Shown: positions 16,941-25,913 of the stretch, piece by piece
Layout: every line of letters begins with the position of its first letter
How positions within the stretch are numbered: position 1 is the first letter of the stretch
Source: Aequorivita sp. CIP111184
Lineage (GTDB): Bacteria > Bacteroidota > Bacteroidia > Flavobacteriales > Flavobacteriaceae
Assembly (NCBI RefSeq): GCF_900489465.1
Contig: NZ_UEFQ01000013.1
Span: forward strand, 806,001 to 870,000
Length of the DNA: 64,000 nt
Reading direction: 5' to 3'
The notes under the pieces: generated by a model
Told to the model about the DNA's origin: nothing
Databases searched by the model: none
Seen by the model: the letters and a program-made list of their open reading frames with translations, nothing else
Position numbers and translations under genes: made by a program

Positions 16941-18001
16941 TGAAGAAGGTATATATAAATAGTATCGCTTCCATTTCACCTCAAAAAACTTTTGACAATA
17001 CTATTTTTTTGGATGAAATTACCGATTACAACGATACTGTAATATTTGCTGTCGATCCAGATTACAAACAATACATTCCGCCTGCCGCCGCTCGCCGAAT
17101 GGCAAAAGGAATAAAAATGGGCGTGGTTGCTTCCAAAATTGCAATGGAAGAAGCAGGAATAGAAACTGTGGATGCAATAATCACAGGAACCGGAATGGGT
17201 TGTATGATTGATTCCGAGAAATTTGTGAGTGCCATTATTGACAATAACGAGCAATATTTAACGCCAACATCTTTTATTCAAAGTACCCACAATACCGTTG
17301 CCGGGCAGGTTGCATTGGGAATGGAATGTAAAGCCTATAATTTCACATACGTACATTCGGCTATTTCGTTTGAATCTGCATTGTTGGACGCAAAAATGCA
17401 ACTCGAAAACGACGAAGCGCATCATATTTTGGTGGGCGGTGTTGAAGAATTGGGAGATCATACCACAAAAGTGCATCGGGTTGTTAATCACATAAAGCCA
17501 AAGCCTGTAACTATTTCAACGGTTTTAAACTCTAAAACGAAAGGCGCGGTTTTTAGCGAAGGAGCTAATTTCTTTGTAGTTTCCAATGAAAAAAAAGAAA
17601 GCTGCTATGCAGAATTGGTAGCTGTTGAAACTTTTAATACGCTTCAAAAAGAAAAAGTTTCTGAAACAATTGAAAGCTTTTTGACTGAAAACAATTTGAA
17701 AATTGAAGACATTGATGTAGTAGTTTTTGGAAACAACGGCGATGTTGATTTTGATACATATTACAATCAGCTTTCCGAAGGGAATTTAAGCAAAACCCAG
17801 CAGGTTTTTTACAAACATTTGGTTGGTGAAAACAATACTGTTTCCGCTTTTGGTGTTTGGTTGGGTTCGAAAATTTTAAAAACCCAAACAATTCCAGAAA
17901 TTGTAAAAATTAACGAAATCAAAATTCCAGAAATTAGAACGGTTCTTTGCTACAACCAATACCGTGGCCAAAATCACAGCCTTGTTTTACTAAAAAAATG
18001 A
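16940..18001 (+). CDS. Catalytically dead ketosynthase homologue (chain-length-factor-like)
   Basis: Protein of 353 residues with thiolase-fold ketosynthase features (VDAIITGTGMGCMIDSE near 77-93; HHILVGGVEELGDH near 160). The active-site Cys position is His139 (FTYVHSAISF). The two His positions fall in VVVFGNNGDV and KHLVGENNTV, with His missing and Glu at the second. All three catalytic residues are therefore replaced, as in chain-length factors of type II polyketide synthases. ATG 16940 (TAATG overlap) is preferred to an upstream TTG inside the third ketosynthase. It likely pairs with that enzyme; a direct structural role is the alternative. Confidence 0.78.
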   Translation: MKKVYINSIASISPQKTFDNTIFLDEITDYNDTVIFAVDPDYKQYIPPAAARRMAKGIKMGVVASKIAMEEAGIETVDAIITGTGMGCMIDSEKFVSAIIDNNEQYLTPTSFIQSTHNTVAGQVALGMECKAYNFTYVHSAISFESALLDAKMQLENDEAHHILVGGVEELGDHTTKVHRVVNHIKPKPVTISTVLNSKTKGAVFSEGANFFVVSNEKKESCYAELVAVETFNTLQKEKVSETIESFLTENNLKIEDIDVVVFGNNGDVDFDTYYNQLSEGNLSKTQQVFYKHLVGENNTVSAFGVWLGSKILKTQTIPEIVKINEIKIPEIRTVLCYNQYRGQNHSLVLLKK

Positions 18002-18774
18002 TGCGATTTTACACCATAAACGCGCTGGCTTTAGTAGTGTTTTTTGGGCTGATGCTCGCAGGTTTCTTTGGTGATATTCCAGCTTGGCTGTATGTACTGT
18101 TTGTTTTTATTTGGGTTTTGATTACTGCAATTGGATCGTTTCAAATTAAATTGAACTATCATTTTCAATCGTTAAATCACAATTACAAAACTTCAGAAAA
18201 CTGTATTTCAATCACTTTTGATGATGGGCCAAATCCAGAATTTACGCCAAAAGTTTTGTCGATTTTGAAAGAATACGGCGCAAAAGCTACTTTCTTTTTA
18301 ATAGGAGAGAATGCAGAAAGGTATCCTGAAATTGTCCGTCAAATTATTGAAGAAGGACATACAATCGGAAACCATTCCTATTCGCATTCTAAAAATTTCG
18401 GATTTTTTTCTGCGGAAAAAGTTACTGCTGAATTAAAAAAAACAAATTCAATATTGAAAGAAATTACTGGAGAGGATTTGAAACTTTTCCGCCCACCTTT
18501 TGGGGTGACAAACCCAAACATCAAAAAAGCTTTAAAAAACACCGAACATTTTTCAATTGGCTGGAGCAAACGTAGCCTGGATACGACAAATCTTTCCGAA
18601 GAAAAAATTTTAAAACGAATTACATCCAATTTGAAAAAGGGAGATATTATTTTGCTGCACGATAGCAGTGTAAAAACCATTGCCGTATTGGAACAGTTAT
18701 TGTTAACTTTGTCCTCGCACAAATTACAGTCGGTTCCAGTGGACCGCTTACTTGAAATTGAAGCCTATGCGTAA
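17998..18774 (+). CDS. Polysaccharide deacetylase (NodB family), membrane-anchored
   Basis: Protein of about 258 residues with two N-terminal membrane segments (about residues 5-24 and 28-47) and a NodB domain: SITFDDGPNP with the metal-binding Asp pair, GNHSYSH with two His, FRPPFG, and DIILLHD near the end. These enzymes remove N-acetyl groups from sugars at the membrane. Homologues recur in flexirubin clusters, where the substrate is not established. The start overlaps the preceding stop (ATGA); the next codon is also ATG. Confidence 0.82.
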   Translation: MMRFYTINALALVVFFGLMLAGFFGDIPAWLYVLFVFIWVLITAIGSFQIKLNYHFQSLNHNYKTSENCISITFDDGPNPEFTPKVLSILKEYGAKATFFLIGENAERYPEIVRQIIEEGHTIGNHSYSHSKNFGFFSAEKVTAELKKTNSILKEITGEDLKLFRPPFGVTNPNIKKALKNTEHFSIGWSKRSLDTTNLSEEKILKRITSNLKKGDIILLHDSSVKTIAVLEQLLLTLSSHKLQSVPVDRLLEIEAYA

Positions 18775-19396
18775 TTATTTTTTATTGCTTTTTTTTATTG
18801 TTATTGGTAGCTCAATTCAGGCGCAGGAAAATGCGATGAGTGCTTCAGAAATTACTTCTTTTAAAGAAAAGGTAATTGCCACAGCAAAAACGACCAAAAC
18901 TATCAAAACCGATTTTGTACAATACAAACACCTCGACTTTTTGGCGAATGATGTTAAAACTTCAGGGAAAATGGTTTTTAAAGCACCTAATTTGGTAAAA
19001 TGGGAATACACAAATCCCTATAAATACAGTGTGATTTTTAAGGAAGATCAATTGCTAATTAATGATGGCGGAACTAAAAGTAAAGTTGATATTGGTAACA
19101 GCAAACTCTTTAAAAAATTGAACCAACTTATCGTGAATAGCGTAAAAGGCAATATGTTCAATGATGCCGATTTTACTGTTTCTTTCTTTAAATCTTCAAA
19201 ATACAACAAAGCGGTTTTCATTCCAAAGGACAAGAAAATAGCGAGTTACATAGCGTCTTTTGAGTTACTTTTCAATAAAAATGATGCGCAGGTGTATGAA
19301 GTGAAAATGATAGAGCCGTCGCAGGACTTCACGCGAATTATTTTTAGTAATCGCGATTTAAACAACACAGTAGATGATTCGATTTTTAGCAATTAG
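18767..19396 (+). CDS. LolA-like periplasmic lipoprotein/lipid carrier
   Basis: Protein of 209 residues with a signal peptide (FLLLFFIVIGSSIQAQ) and a LolA-type fold. KTDFVQYKHLDFLANDVKTS is followed by GKMVFKAPNLVKWEYTNP, matching the F-x-Q and strongly conserved W-x-Y strand of the family. LolA carries hydrophobic cargo across the periplasm. A dedicated LolA-like carrier within aryl-polyene/flexirubin clusters is presumed to move the lipid-like pigment to the outer membrane. ATG 18767 starts inside the deacetylase end; the upstream TTG (18752) is less likely. Confidence 0.85.
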   Translation: MRNYFLLLFFIVIGSSIQAQENAMSASEITSFKEKVIATAKTTKTIKTDFVQYKHLDFLANDVKTSGKMVFKAPNLVKWEYTNPYKYSVIFKEDQLLINDGGTKSKVDIGNSKLFKKLNQLIVNSVKGNMFNDADFTVSFFKSSKYNKAVFIPKDKKIASYIASFELLFNKNDAQVYEVKMIEPSQDFTRIIFSNRDLNNTVDDSIFSN

Positions 19397-20000
19397 TTTT
19401 CTGTCAATTTTTGGATTGGCTTCGTGTTCCTTAAAGACTACGGAAGGATTACGGCAAGTGCATTTCAACAAAGTGGATGTTGAAAATCCTTATTTTTCGA
19501 ATTCAGAAATAGATTATGTTTACAAAGCAAAGATTGAAGTTTACAAAAAGAATTTAGGTGGTATATTGATTGTAAAAAAACTTGGACCTGAAAACCACCG
19601 TATTGTTTTTACAACCGAATTCGGAAGCAAACTATTTGATTTTCAGTTTGAAGGCGATACTTTTATAAAACATTTCATAGCAGAAGATTTAGATAAAAAA
19701 TTCATTGTAAATATCTTAAAAGATGATTTCAAAGTATTGGTTAACGAGAGCTCAAAGGTTTTAGAAGTTTATGAATCTAAAAATGAAAGAATTTACAAAA
19801 CACAAGCTGATAAAAACTTCAATTTTTATTTTTTGGAAGACAGGTCTGAAAAGCTTAAAAAAATTGTAAATACTACAAAAACAAAAGAGAAAGTGGAGAT
19901 TGATTTTATTTCTTCCGAAGATAATATTGCAGATATCATCGCTATAAAACACAATAATATCAAGTTAACCATAGATTTGGAAAAATTTAAAAAGGAATAA
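19374..20000 (+). CDS. Cluster-associated lipoprotein of unknown fold
   Basis: Protein of 208 residues with a lipoprotein signal (FLSIFGLASC, lipidated Cys18) and a beta-rich, lysine-rich remainder (EFGSKLFDFQFEGDTF, KFIVNILKDDFKVLVN). It overlaps the LolA-like gene by 23 bases, which suggests tight coupling. Aryl-polyene clusters often pair a LolA homologue with a lipoprotein (DUF3261 in gammaproteobacteria), so a LolB-like acceptor at the outer membrane is a fair guess. No family could be named from the sequence itself. Confidence 0.72.
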   Translation: MIRFLAISFLSIFGLASCSLKTTEGLRQVHFNKVDVENPYFSNSEIDYVYKAKIEVYKKNLGGILIVKKLGPENHRIVFTTEFGSKLFDFQFEGDTFIKHFIAEDLDKKFIVNILKDDFKVLVNESSKVLEVYESKNERIYKTQADKNFNFYFLEDRSEKLKKIVNTTKTKEKVEIDFISSEDNIADIIAIKHNNIKLTIDLEKFKKE

Positions 20001-20001
20001 T

Positions 20002-20370
20002 ATGCTTATCGAAGGATTATATAAAGTTACTGCAACCGAAAACACTTCCGAAGGGATTCTCTCAAAAGTACATTTAAACAAAGACCACGCTATTTTTAAA
20101 GGTCATTTTCCGGGAAACCCAGTGATGCCGGGTGTTTGTATGATTCAGATTATAAAGGAACTTACCGAAGAGGCAACAGGCAAAAATTTGTTTTTAGCCA
20201 TTTCTTCAAACATAAAATTTATGGCGATTATTAACCCTGAAAAAAATCCCGATTTGCAAATTGCTATTGATATAGCTCAAGAAAATGGCGAAGTAAAAGT
20301 GAAAAACGTAACTTCTTTTGAAAATACTGTAGCGTTGAAACTTAGCGCTACATTTAAAGTAATGGACTGA
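20002..20370 (+). CDS. FabZ-like hotdog protein with His but Gln in place of catalytic Glu
   Basis: A 122-residue hotdog protein with the classic FKGHFPGNPVMPGVCMIQII stretch. His35 is in the catalytic position. Fourteen residues later, where FabZ has Glu, it has Gln49; the spacing is that of E. coli FabZ (His54, Glu68). The two other hotdog proteins of the cluster have the opposite defect (Glu without His). FabZ sites form between two protomers, so a mixed dimer could rebuild a full site. Otherwise it may be a weak dehydratase. Confidence 0.82.
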   Translation: MLIEGLYKVTATENTSEGILSKVHLNKDHAIFKGHFPGNPVMPGVCMIQIIKELTEEATGKNLFLAISSNIKFMAIINPEKNPDLQIAIDIAQENGEVKVKNVTSFENTVALKLSATFKVMD

Positions 20371-20861
20371 TGAAATATTTATTATTTATCATTTTTTTTA
20401 TCTCTGTTGCTGGAATTGCACAAGACTTGAACGAGTGTCGTTCCGAATATCCAAAAGCAGTAGAAAGCTCTGAAATCGCGACTAAATTTTATGGAGATTT
20501 TGCAAAGGTAAACACCTCAAGCAAACCTGTTTTAGTGGCTTACAAAGGGGCTGTTTCAACATTGAAAGCAAAATTTGCTAAATCTAGAAGTGATAAAAAA
20601 GAATTTTTCAAAGAAGGCATTTCCATAATAGAAAGTGCTATAGTGGCTGAGCCTTCAAATATTGAAATTCATTACCTCCGTATGAGTGTACAAGAAAACT
20701 CTCCTCGGTTTCTAGGTTATCATAAAAATATTGAAGAGGACAAACAGTTTCTTTTAAAATATTACGTTTCCACTTCACCAAAAGAATTGAAAGAGGTGAT
20801 AAAGAATTTTATCTTACAGTCTGAGAACTTTGATATTGCTGAAAAACAGTCGATTAAGTAA
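20370..20861 (+). CDS. Exported protein of unknown function
   Basis: Protein of 163 residues with a signal peptide (YLLFIIFFISVAGIAQ). The mature part is helical (VAYKGAVSTLKAKFAKSRSD; FKEGISIIESAIVAEPSNIE) with the feel of one or two TPR-like helix pairs. A conserved-looking segment IHYLRMSVQENSPRFLGY follows. No family named. The start overlaps the previous stop by one base (TGATG), and about 160 bases without a clear promoter follow it. Confidence 0.65.
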   Translation: MKYLLFIIFFISVAGIAQDLNECRSEYPKAVESSEIATKFYGDFAKVNTSSKPVLVAYKGAVSTLKAKFAKSRSDKKEFFKEGISIIESAIVAEPSNIEIHYLRMSVQENSPRFLGYHKNIEEDKQFLLKYYVSTSPKELKEVIKNFILQSENFDIAEKQSIK

Positions 20862-21019
20862 TTAGCAAAATACAATAGCTTCTTTCCAAAATATATAGCT
20901 TTTTCAATTGAATTCAAATAAAACCGAATTCGATTAATAGTACTCTTGATTTTTTTATATTTTACCATTCCTTTAACATTTGTTCATCTTTTTAAACGAA
21001 CAATTTTAAGTCGCTGTAA

Positions 21020-22933
21020 ATGAGAAAGCTATTAATTCTGTTTTTGTTTTTCACCGGTATTTGTGTCGCTCAAAAAAATTCAGATCCTACTCCCGAAGAA
21101 ATAAATCAGGCAAAATTACTTAAAATTCAATATCCAAAAGATGATCTCGTGCTTTTGGAAAGCAAGGATTATATAACGTTTGATTTTAATAAAAATATTA
21201 GTCAAATTACTGTAGCACATAAAATTAGTGAAGAGATGTTAAATATTTCTTCACGAACAGATATTCAAAAACATATTTTTTATAGTGGTCAATCTGAAAT
21301 TAGCAACTTCGGTTTAAAATACAGAAATCAAAAAGCGGCATATTTTCCTATTAAAGATGAAGCTTACACCTCGGAAGGTTTTTTTTTCAATGATTCGCGA
21401 GTAAAATATGTGAATGTAGATTTTCCGGTGCAGGGTTATAAATATTATTTTGAAGCCACACAAAACATATTTGATGTAAAATATTTTACGTCGCTCTATT
21501 TTACGGATGTTTATCCAATTAGTAAAAAAGAAATCACTTTGGTCGTTCCAAGATGGCTAAATCTTGAAATCAAAGAAATGAATTTTGACGATTTCCAGAT
21601 TTCAAAAACCTCTATTTTTGATGAAGACAAGAATGCAGATATTATAACATATTCTGTTTCGAGTTTAGATGCTGTATATCAAGAAGAGCAATCTCCGGGT
21701 CCCAGTTACATTTATCCACATTTGTTGGTTTTGGCAAAATCATATACAAATGAAGGGCAGAGTTATACATTATTCAATGAAACAAAAGACTTATATAATT
21801 GGTACAAATCATTGGTTGATTCTATGAAAGATGATTCTTCCTTTTTAAAGGATAAAGTTGCGGAACTTACTGCAAATGCCAAAACCGATGAAGAAAAAAT
21901 AAAGAATATTTATTATTGGATACAGGACAATATTAGATACATCGCTTTTGAAGATGGCCTAGCTGGTTTTAAACCCGATGAATCGCAAAATGTGTTTAAA
22001 AAAAGATATGGAGACTGTAAAGGAATGGCGAATCTCACTAAGCAAATGTTGAAAGAGGCGGGCTTTGATGCTCGTTTAACTTGGCTTGGCACAAAGAGAA
22101 TTGCTTACGATTATTCAATCCCCTCCCTATCGGTAGACAACCATATGATTTGTACTGTTTTTAATAATAAGAAGAAAATATTTTTGGATGGTACCGAAAA
22201 ATTTAACCCCTATGGTGAATATGCAGAACGCATTCAGGGCAAGCAAGTAATGATCGAAAATGGAGATTCTTATATATTGGAAACTATTCCTGTAGTTACC
22301 CCAGACCTTAATAAAGAAACCCATGTTTTTAATGCAAAAATTAATAATAATGCTTTGGAAGGAGATGTTTCGCTTACCTATTCAGGCGAAAGTAGGGCTA
22401 CATTTCTATATGTCTTCAATAACTTAAGAACCGAAATGAAAAATGAAGCTTTAGAATATTATTTAAACCGTGCAGACAGAAATATGTTGGTTAATAATAT
22501 TAAAACTTCAGATTTGGAAAATCGTGATAATCAACTTTCCATAACTTATAATTTAAAGCAAGACAACGCTGTTTCTTCTTTTGATGATGAAATCTACATA
22601 AATCTGGATTATTATCAGGAATACGGCAAATGGCTTTTTAAAGAAAGAAATACAGATTATGAATTTGCACATAAAGAATACTTGTCTTCGGAAATAAACC
22701 TAGAACTTCCCAACGGTTACAAAGTAACAGAGTTGCCTAAAGGAATGGACGTAAACACCAAGAATTATAAAATATTCGTGGATTTTGAAATTACCGACAA
22801 CGTGCTCCATTATAAAAAACTCTTCGTTATGAAGAATGCCGTGGTAAGAAAGGCGAATTTTAAAGAATGGAACGAAACCATAAAGAATCTTCAATCCATT
22901 TACAATCAACAAATAATTCTTGTTAAAGACTAA
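21020..22933 (+). CDS. DUF3857/transglutaminase-like exported protein, catalytically complete
   Basis: Protein of 637 residues with a signal peptide (LLILFLFFTGICVAQ), an N-terminal beta-rich DUF3857 region (about 20-260) and a transglutaminase-like core (about 290-400). The core triad is visible: Cys in RYGDCKGMAN (about 333), His in VDNHMICTVF (about 374) and Asp in IFLDGTEKF (about 391). A beta-rich C-terminal part follows. Such proteins are periplasmic and common in Bacteroidota; the reaction (cross-linking, peptide cleavage or acyl transfer) is unknown. It is followed by a similar gene without the triad. Confidence 0.82.
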   Translation: MRKLLILFLFFTGICVAQKNSDPTPEEINQAKLLKIQYPKDDLVLLESKDYITFDFNKNISQITVAHKISEEMLNISSRTDIQKHIFYSGQSEISNFGLKYRNQKAAYFPIKDEAYTSEGFFFNDSRVKYVNVDFPVQGYKYYFEATQNIFDVKYFTSLYFTDVYPISKKEITLVVPRWLNLEIKEMNFDDFQISKTSIFDEDKNADIITYSVSSLDAVYQEEQSPGPSYIYPHLLVLAKSYTNEGQSYTLFNETKDLYNWYKSLVDSMKDDSSFLKDKVAELTANAKTDEEKIKNIYYWIQDNIRYIAFEDGLAGFKPDESQNVFKKRYGDCKGMANLTKQMLKEAGFDARLTWLGTKRIAYDYSIPSLSVDNHMICTVFNNKKKIFLDGTEKFNPYGEYAERIQGKQVMIENGDSYILETIPVVTPDLNKETHVFNAKINNNALEGDVSLTYSGESRATFLYVFNNLRTEMKNEALEYYLNRADRNMLVNNIKTSDLENRDNQLSITYNLKQDNAVSSFDDEIYINLDYYQEYGKWLFKERNTDYEFAHKEYLSSEINLELPNGYKVTELPKGMDVNTKNYKIFVDFEITDNVLHYKKLFVMKNAVVRKANFKEWNETIKNLQSIYNQQIILVKD

Positions 22934-22962
22934 ACCTTATTTTACCTAACCGCTCCTTTATT

Positions 22963-25146
22963 ATGAATAAAAATATTCTCAGCATTACATTTTTAGTGCT
23001 TTTCTCCATCACGACAATTGCACAATCAAAAAAAACCCTTGAAAAACAAGAAGAAATAAAAAACCTGGTTTGGAATGATAATGATCCCTACAAAAAGGCG
23101 ATGGATATCCCAGAAAACTGGAAAAAAGAATCTGCTGTGTTTCTTGTAAAAAACATTAAATATATCTACAACAGGCCTGGAAACAGCATTGAATATACTA
23201 AAATAGAAAGAGATCGGATAAAACTATTGGATCAAGCTGCTATTACAGAATATTCAGAATTAAAATATACTGAAGGAAATGTTTTTTATAGAGAAATGAG
23301 TAGGGTTACAAATACCTTTTTTTTAGGCGTAAAAGTTATTAAGCCTAATGGCGAAGAAATTGAAATAGATGTAAACCAAGAATCCGTTTCCAATAACGAA
23401 GAAAAGAAAATTGCAATCCCATCTTTGGAAAAAGGAGATATTATTGACTATTATTTTTATACAAATACTATTGTTGGAGAAAATGATCTTTACCAATATA
23501 AACCAGTGGAAAACACCATTGGAGACACCTATCCAATCGCCAAATTCGAGTTTTTATTGGAAACTGAAGATGATTTCTTTTTAAGCTTTAATACCTACAA
23601 CGGCGCGCCAAAACTTCAGCAAACAGTTGAGCCTACAAAAAAGGATAAAAAAAGAGTTTATTCCTTTAATGCCGAAAATGTAGAAAGAAACGATTTTCCA
23701 AGATGGTTCTTTCCTTTGGTGGAATTGCCTTCCTATAAATTTCAAGTGCTTTTTGCCCGCTCTGGAAAATATGAAAAGAGAGCCTATGCCTTTATTCCTG
23801 AAGATGTGAATACTGTAAAGACAAATGTTTCCAAAGAGGAAATTTTTAATCTTTATGAAGATAAATTTAAACCCTACGGCGATCTTGGTGATGTGGAACG
23901 TTTCTTAAAAAAGAAAAACTTTGCCACAAATGAAGAGAAGGTAAAAGAAGTATTCTATTACATACGCCACGCTTATTTCACAAACTATATTGAGGCATTT
24001 GTGATGGACGAATCAAACATAATGTACCCCTTTGAACTGTACGGGAAAAACCCAATAATATTCAATAAGGACGAAGAGTTTGTTCGTTTTTTTACTGCCT
24101 TTTTAAAAGATAATAAGATAGATTATGAAATTATAATCGGCACCCAACGATACAATGGTGATATAAAAGATTTACTCTTGGAAAGCAACATTAGTTTTAT
24201 TCTGAAAGTAAACACAGAAAACCCTGTTTATATAGAAAATTTCGACCCATACGCAACGCCCAACCAAATTTCACCATTACTTGAAAATACTAGTGCCTAT
24301 GCGCTAAAAGTTGTTGATAGAAAACATATTGAAGATATTGAAACCGTAAAATTGCCAACCTCTAATTATAAAGAAAACAATTCTACAGAGAAAACGAATT
24401 TGACGATTGCACCAGATTTTTCTGGTATCTCTATAAACAGATCATTTGAATACAATGGACAAACGAAGTTGGACGAACAAAAAAATATGCTGATGTATTA
24501 TGATTATGTCTACGAAGATCACGAAAAATATGAAACAGAACCCATTCTTGACAGAGTGAGAAACAAAAAGGACAAGGAAAAATATAAAAAGGAATACGCA
24601 GCATTACTTAAAAACTTGAAAGATAAACAGCAGGAGAAAATCAAAGAAAGAACCGCTGGCGAATACAGTTTGGAAATTGATAATTATTCTTTTAAAATTT
24701 CTAAAAACGGAAGATTTGGAAAGAAAGATTCTTTTGAATATACAGATGAATTTACAATTGATAACGATCTAATTAAAACTGCAGGGAAAAATTATATATT
24801 GGATTTAGGAAAAATGTTGGGAAGCCAAGTGGATTTAAGTAATAAAGAAAAGGGAAGGTCAAACAACATTTATATGAGCTATCCCAGATCCTATAACTAT
24901 CAGCTTACACTTAATATTCCAGATGGTTATTCAGTTTCAGGAATTGAAAACCTTAATAGCAATGTTGAAAACGAAACCGGTGGCTTTTTAAGTAAGGCTA
25001 CAATTAATGAGAACAAGCTTTTAATAGAAATTCAAAAATTCTATAAACACAATTACGAACCTAACGCCAATTGGAAAAAAATGGTTGCCTTTCTTGAGGC
25101 CGCTTCCCAGTTTACGCAAGCAAAAATTTTATTAAAGAAAGAATAG
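22963..25146 (+). CDS. DUF3857-type exported protein lacking the transglutaminase Cys
   Basis: Protein of 727 residues with a signal peptide (FLVLFSITTIAQ) and the same general plan as its upstream neighbour: a beta-rich N-terminal half (SLEKGDIIDYYFYTNT), a helical core starting EEKVKEVFYYIRHAYF, then a beta-rich end. In the core, the place of the Cys motif holds ELYGKNPIIFNKDEEF with no Cys, so a thiol reaction is unlikely. It probably arose as a paralogue that became a binding or scaffold protein. The gap to the upstream gene is 29 bases and to the downstream gene one. Confidence 0.75.
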   Translation: MNKNILSITFLVLFSITTIAQSKKTLEKQEEIKNLVWNDNDPYKKAMDIPENWKKESAVFLVKNIKYIYNRPGNSIEYTKIERDRIKLLDQAAITEYSELKYTEGNVFYREMSRVTNTFFLGVKVIKPNGEEIEIDVNQESVSNNEEKKIAIPSLEKGDIIDYYFYTNTIVGENDLYQYKPVENTIGDTYPIAKFEFLLETEDDFFLSFNTYNGAPKLQQTVEPTKKDKKRVYSFNAENVERNDFPRWFFPLVELPSYKFQVLFARSGKYEKRAYAFIPEDVNTVKTNVSKEEIFNLYEDKFKPYGDLGDVERFLKKKNFATNEEKVKEVFYYIRHAYFTNYIEAFVMDESNIMYPFELYGKNPIIFNKDEEFVRFFTAFLKDNKIDYEIIIGTQRYNGDIKDLLLESNISFILKVNTENPVYIENFDPYATPNQISPLLENTSAYALKVVDRKHIEDIETVKLPTSNYKENNSTEKTNLTIAPDFSGISINRSFEYNGQTKLDEQKNMLMYYDYVYEDHEKYETEPILDRVRNKKDKEKYKKEYAALLKNLKDKQQEKIKERTAGEYSLEIDNYSFKISKNGRFGKKDSFEYTDEFTIDNDLIKTAGKNYILDLGKMLGSQVDLSNKEKGRSNNIYMSYPRSYNYQLTLNIPDGYSVSGIENLNSNVENETGGFLSKATINENKLLIEIQKFYKHNYEPNANWKKMVAFLEAASQFTQAKILLKKE

Positions 25147-25147
25147 T

Positions 25148-25780
25148 ATGGTTATCAAATTTTGCTTCATCTTATTGATTTTAAATTTTTCAAGCACTTT
25201 TGCCCAAGACATTATTTACTTAAATGGAAAGAAAACGATTAATGCTAAGATAGTTGAAACGGACAATGAGAGTATTAAATATCTTCATAATCCTAACAGA
25301 CCTACGTTTACAGTTCCACGATCAGAAATAAAAGAAATAAATTTTGAAAATGGCGCAGTTGAAGTTTTTCGAAATGTCCCACCGCCATCATCGCTTTCAA
25401 TAGAGCAATTAAAGTCTAAAATATTAGAAAAAATAAACAGTTACACGTTTGATGCAAAAAGCACTACACGTCCGTATCGCGCTAGCTTTGAGGGGGATTA
25501 TTTAAAATTGTGGATAATGAGAAGCAGGGGTGATGAACCTTATTCAAAACCAATTTTATTCGATTTTTCACGAGCTTATGATTTTCAGGATATTTCTTAT
25601 CGCTCCAATGAAGCGTTCATAAATATATTTGTTGGTTTTCTTGATAAAAAAGGAAAAGTGGATAAAGTGAAATTAGTAATTCGGGTGCTTGAAAAAGAGC
25701 AAGCCGAAAAAATAGTGACTCTTCTTAAAACATATAATAGACTGCTGGCAGAAAAAAGTATTAGGATTGAGAAAAGCTAA
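25148..25780 (+). CDS. Exported SH3-like/beta-barrel protein of unknown function
   Basis: Protein of 210 residues with a signal peptide (LILLILNFSSTFAQ-like) followed by a small beta-barrel typical of Bacteroidota secreted proteins (DIIYLNGKKTINAKIVE, FTVPRSEIKEINFENG). A C-terminal alpha/beta part (about 90-200) ends in a long helix. No enzyme motif seen. It begins one base after the DUF3857 gene and closes this transcription block; a promoter follows before the glycosyltransferase. Confidence 0.68.
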   Translation: MVIKFCFILLILNFSSTFAQDIIYLNGKKTINAKIVETDNESIKYLHNPNRPTFTVPRSEIKEINFENGAVEVFRNVPPPSSLSIEQLKSKILEKINSYTFDAKSTTRPYRASFEGDYLKLWIMRSRGDEPYSKPILFDFSRAYDFQDISYRSNEAFINIFVGFLDKKGKVDKVKLVIRVLEKEQAEKIVTLLKTYNRLLAEKSIRIEKS

Positions 25781-25811
25781 TTTCTCTTCGTGTTTAAACA
25801 TTTGCCGAAAT

Positions 25812-25843
25812 TTTGAAACTTATAGTTGAAAAACATACTTTTG
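25812..25843 (+). promoter_or_regulatory. Bacteroidota-type promoter for the second half of the cluster
   Basis: A TTTG element ending at 25815 is followed, after 20 bases, by TACTTTTG (25836-25843), matching the Bacteroidota housekeeping consensus TTG-N17-23-TAnnTTTG. Transcription would start near 25850, leaving a leader of about 65 bases before the glycosyltransferase gene. It implies that genes from 25914 on can be expressed independently of those upstream. Confidence 0.65.
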
Positions 25844-25913
25844 CCCGAACTAGATTTGTATTTTTATAATTAATGCTACAGGTTTTTTCTCAGATTTTTG
25901 AAAATAACACTCA

